This document shows, in pieces, positions 12,246 through 12,857 of a stretch of 12,857 bases of DNA (its first letter is position 1; the number at the start of each line of letters is the position of its first letter). The stretch spans positions 1-12,857 of the forward strand of contig CALBPW010000373.1 in assembly GCA_937899145.1 (NCBI GenBank), written 5' to 3'. The translations under genes were made by a program, and so were the position numbers. The notes under the pieces were generated by a model. That model worked only from the letters and a program-made list of their open reading frames with translations, searched no databases and had not been told where the DNA came from. Source of the DNA: an uncultured Bacteroidota bacterium. GTDB taxonomy: Bacteria > Bacteroidota > Bacteroidia > Bacteroidales > SZUA-534.

Positions 12246-12857
12246 TTATTTTTTTGGTTCAAAAAATCCTGTTATTGTGCAATCGTAATTTGGCATTGTA
12301 AATGTCTTGTCGGGCAAGATAAACGCTTTATTTGAATTCTTTTTCAGTTTCTTTTTCTGTCCAGGGGCAACATAATCCAAAATTCCCTTATTCAGTACTA
12401 TTTGAGTGCACTCATACCCATCTTGGGGGACAACTGTAATGTTTACTTTTTTTCCTTTTATTGCCCATTTTGTATCAACTTTTATATCGCCATACGCATT
12501 AGGCATTGTTGTTACAGCATAGAAGAAGATCACTTCGCATTTTACTGTTTTCTCATATTTGTAAGTGGAAGTGTTTAATGTGTAAACGCTACTTTGGTAG
12601 TATGCTGGCATAAGTAGTGTTATATCTGGATTCTTTATGATTCCATGGCAAGATTTTGGGTTACCATAAATTGTTACATACTTTAGCGAAGGGCAATTTA
12701 TGAAAGCCAATTCATCTATTTCCAAACTGCTATTTAGTCCTTCCTTAAAAATCCACTCTCAGCAAGCTATTTTCCCATTGCCGACCAACTCCAAAGAATA
12801 TCTTGTCTGAAAAAAAGTCTGGAAAAGCATTTCGACGATAGTTCGGATTGGGCAAAA
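12246..12857 (-). pseudogene. BspA-like leucine-rich-repeat protein, C-terminal part, frameshifted (5' partial)
   Basis: Two minus-strand frames abut. The first, open from the window edge to a stop at 12745-12747, ends DKIFFGVGRQWENSLLRVDF. The second, to the stop at 12246, starts KEGLNSSLEIDELAFINCPS and goes on SLKYVTIYGNP. Removing one base from the run of five A at 12747-12751 (T on the coding strand) joins them as SLLRVDFKEGLNSSLEIDEL, then AFINCPSLKYVTI. That matches one BspA-type repeat (L-x-x-V-x-F, then AF-x-x-C-x-x-L-x-x-V-x-I) across the joint. After the repeats come a spacer and a module with GKKVNITVVPQDGYECTQIVLN and FTMPNYDCTITGFFEPKK, typical of InlB-B/big-repeat-like beta modules in surface proteins. 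It is a disabled surface protein gene or carries a sequencing error. It converges on the CAP gene, five bases apart. Confidence 0.6.

Overview
The window reads as chromosomal DNA of a Bacteroidetes bacterium, most likely of the order Bacteroidales. Four things point there: a C-terminal type IX secretion sorting domain at the left edge, several TAnnTTTG promoter elements, weak or absent Shine-Dalgarno sequences, and the cluster rpmB-rpmG-DUF4295-ftsY-rimO that I know from this phylum. I cannot name a genus.

Left part (1-4297, all plus strand) is core genome. It holds the 3' end of a secreted PKD-like protein with a T9SS tail, a terminator, a probably leaderless pncC/cinA-C gene, and a tight operon for ribosomal proteins bL28 and bL33 plus a 50-residue DUF4295 protein. 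A strong terminator follows, then ftsY and rimO, 15 bases apart.

Right part (4298-12857) is accessory and mosaic. It contains a minus-strand pair (a secreted protein and a very basic protein), a lipoprotein followed by a Cys4/membrane protein, a two-helix membrane protein, a four-helix-bundle protein with a zinc ribbon, a MntA-HepT (MNT/HEPN) toxin-antitoxin pair, a coiled-coil protein overlapping a DUF4407 membrane protein, a small secreted protein with a His/Cys motif, a damaged CAP-domain gene, and the end of a frameshifted BspA-like leucine-rich-repeat gene entering from the right edge.

The most striking content is noncoding. Two diverged copies of one structured RNA lie at about 5375-5661 and 9237-9559. 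Each has its own TAnnTTTG promoter, a 5' hairpin, three nested long-range helices whose bases differ between copies while pairing is kept, conserved internal-loop sequence, a size-variable arm, and a shared 3' end that can act as terminator or close a pseudoknot. I do not recognise the family. The copies bracket the segment with the lipoprotein, membrane proteins and toxin-antitoxin pair.

A second notable feature is a 235-bp, one-mismatch duplication. The C-terminal domain of the membrane protein at 6185-6982 has been copied in frame into the CAP-domain gene at 11693-12241, giving a chimeric reading frame that runs into a terminator hairpin.
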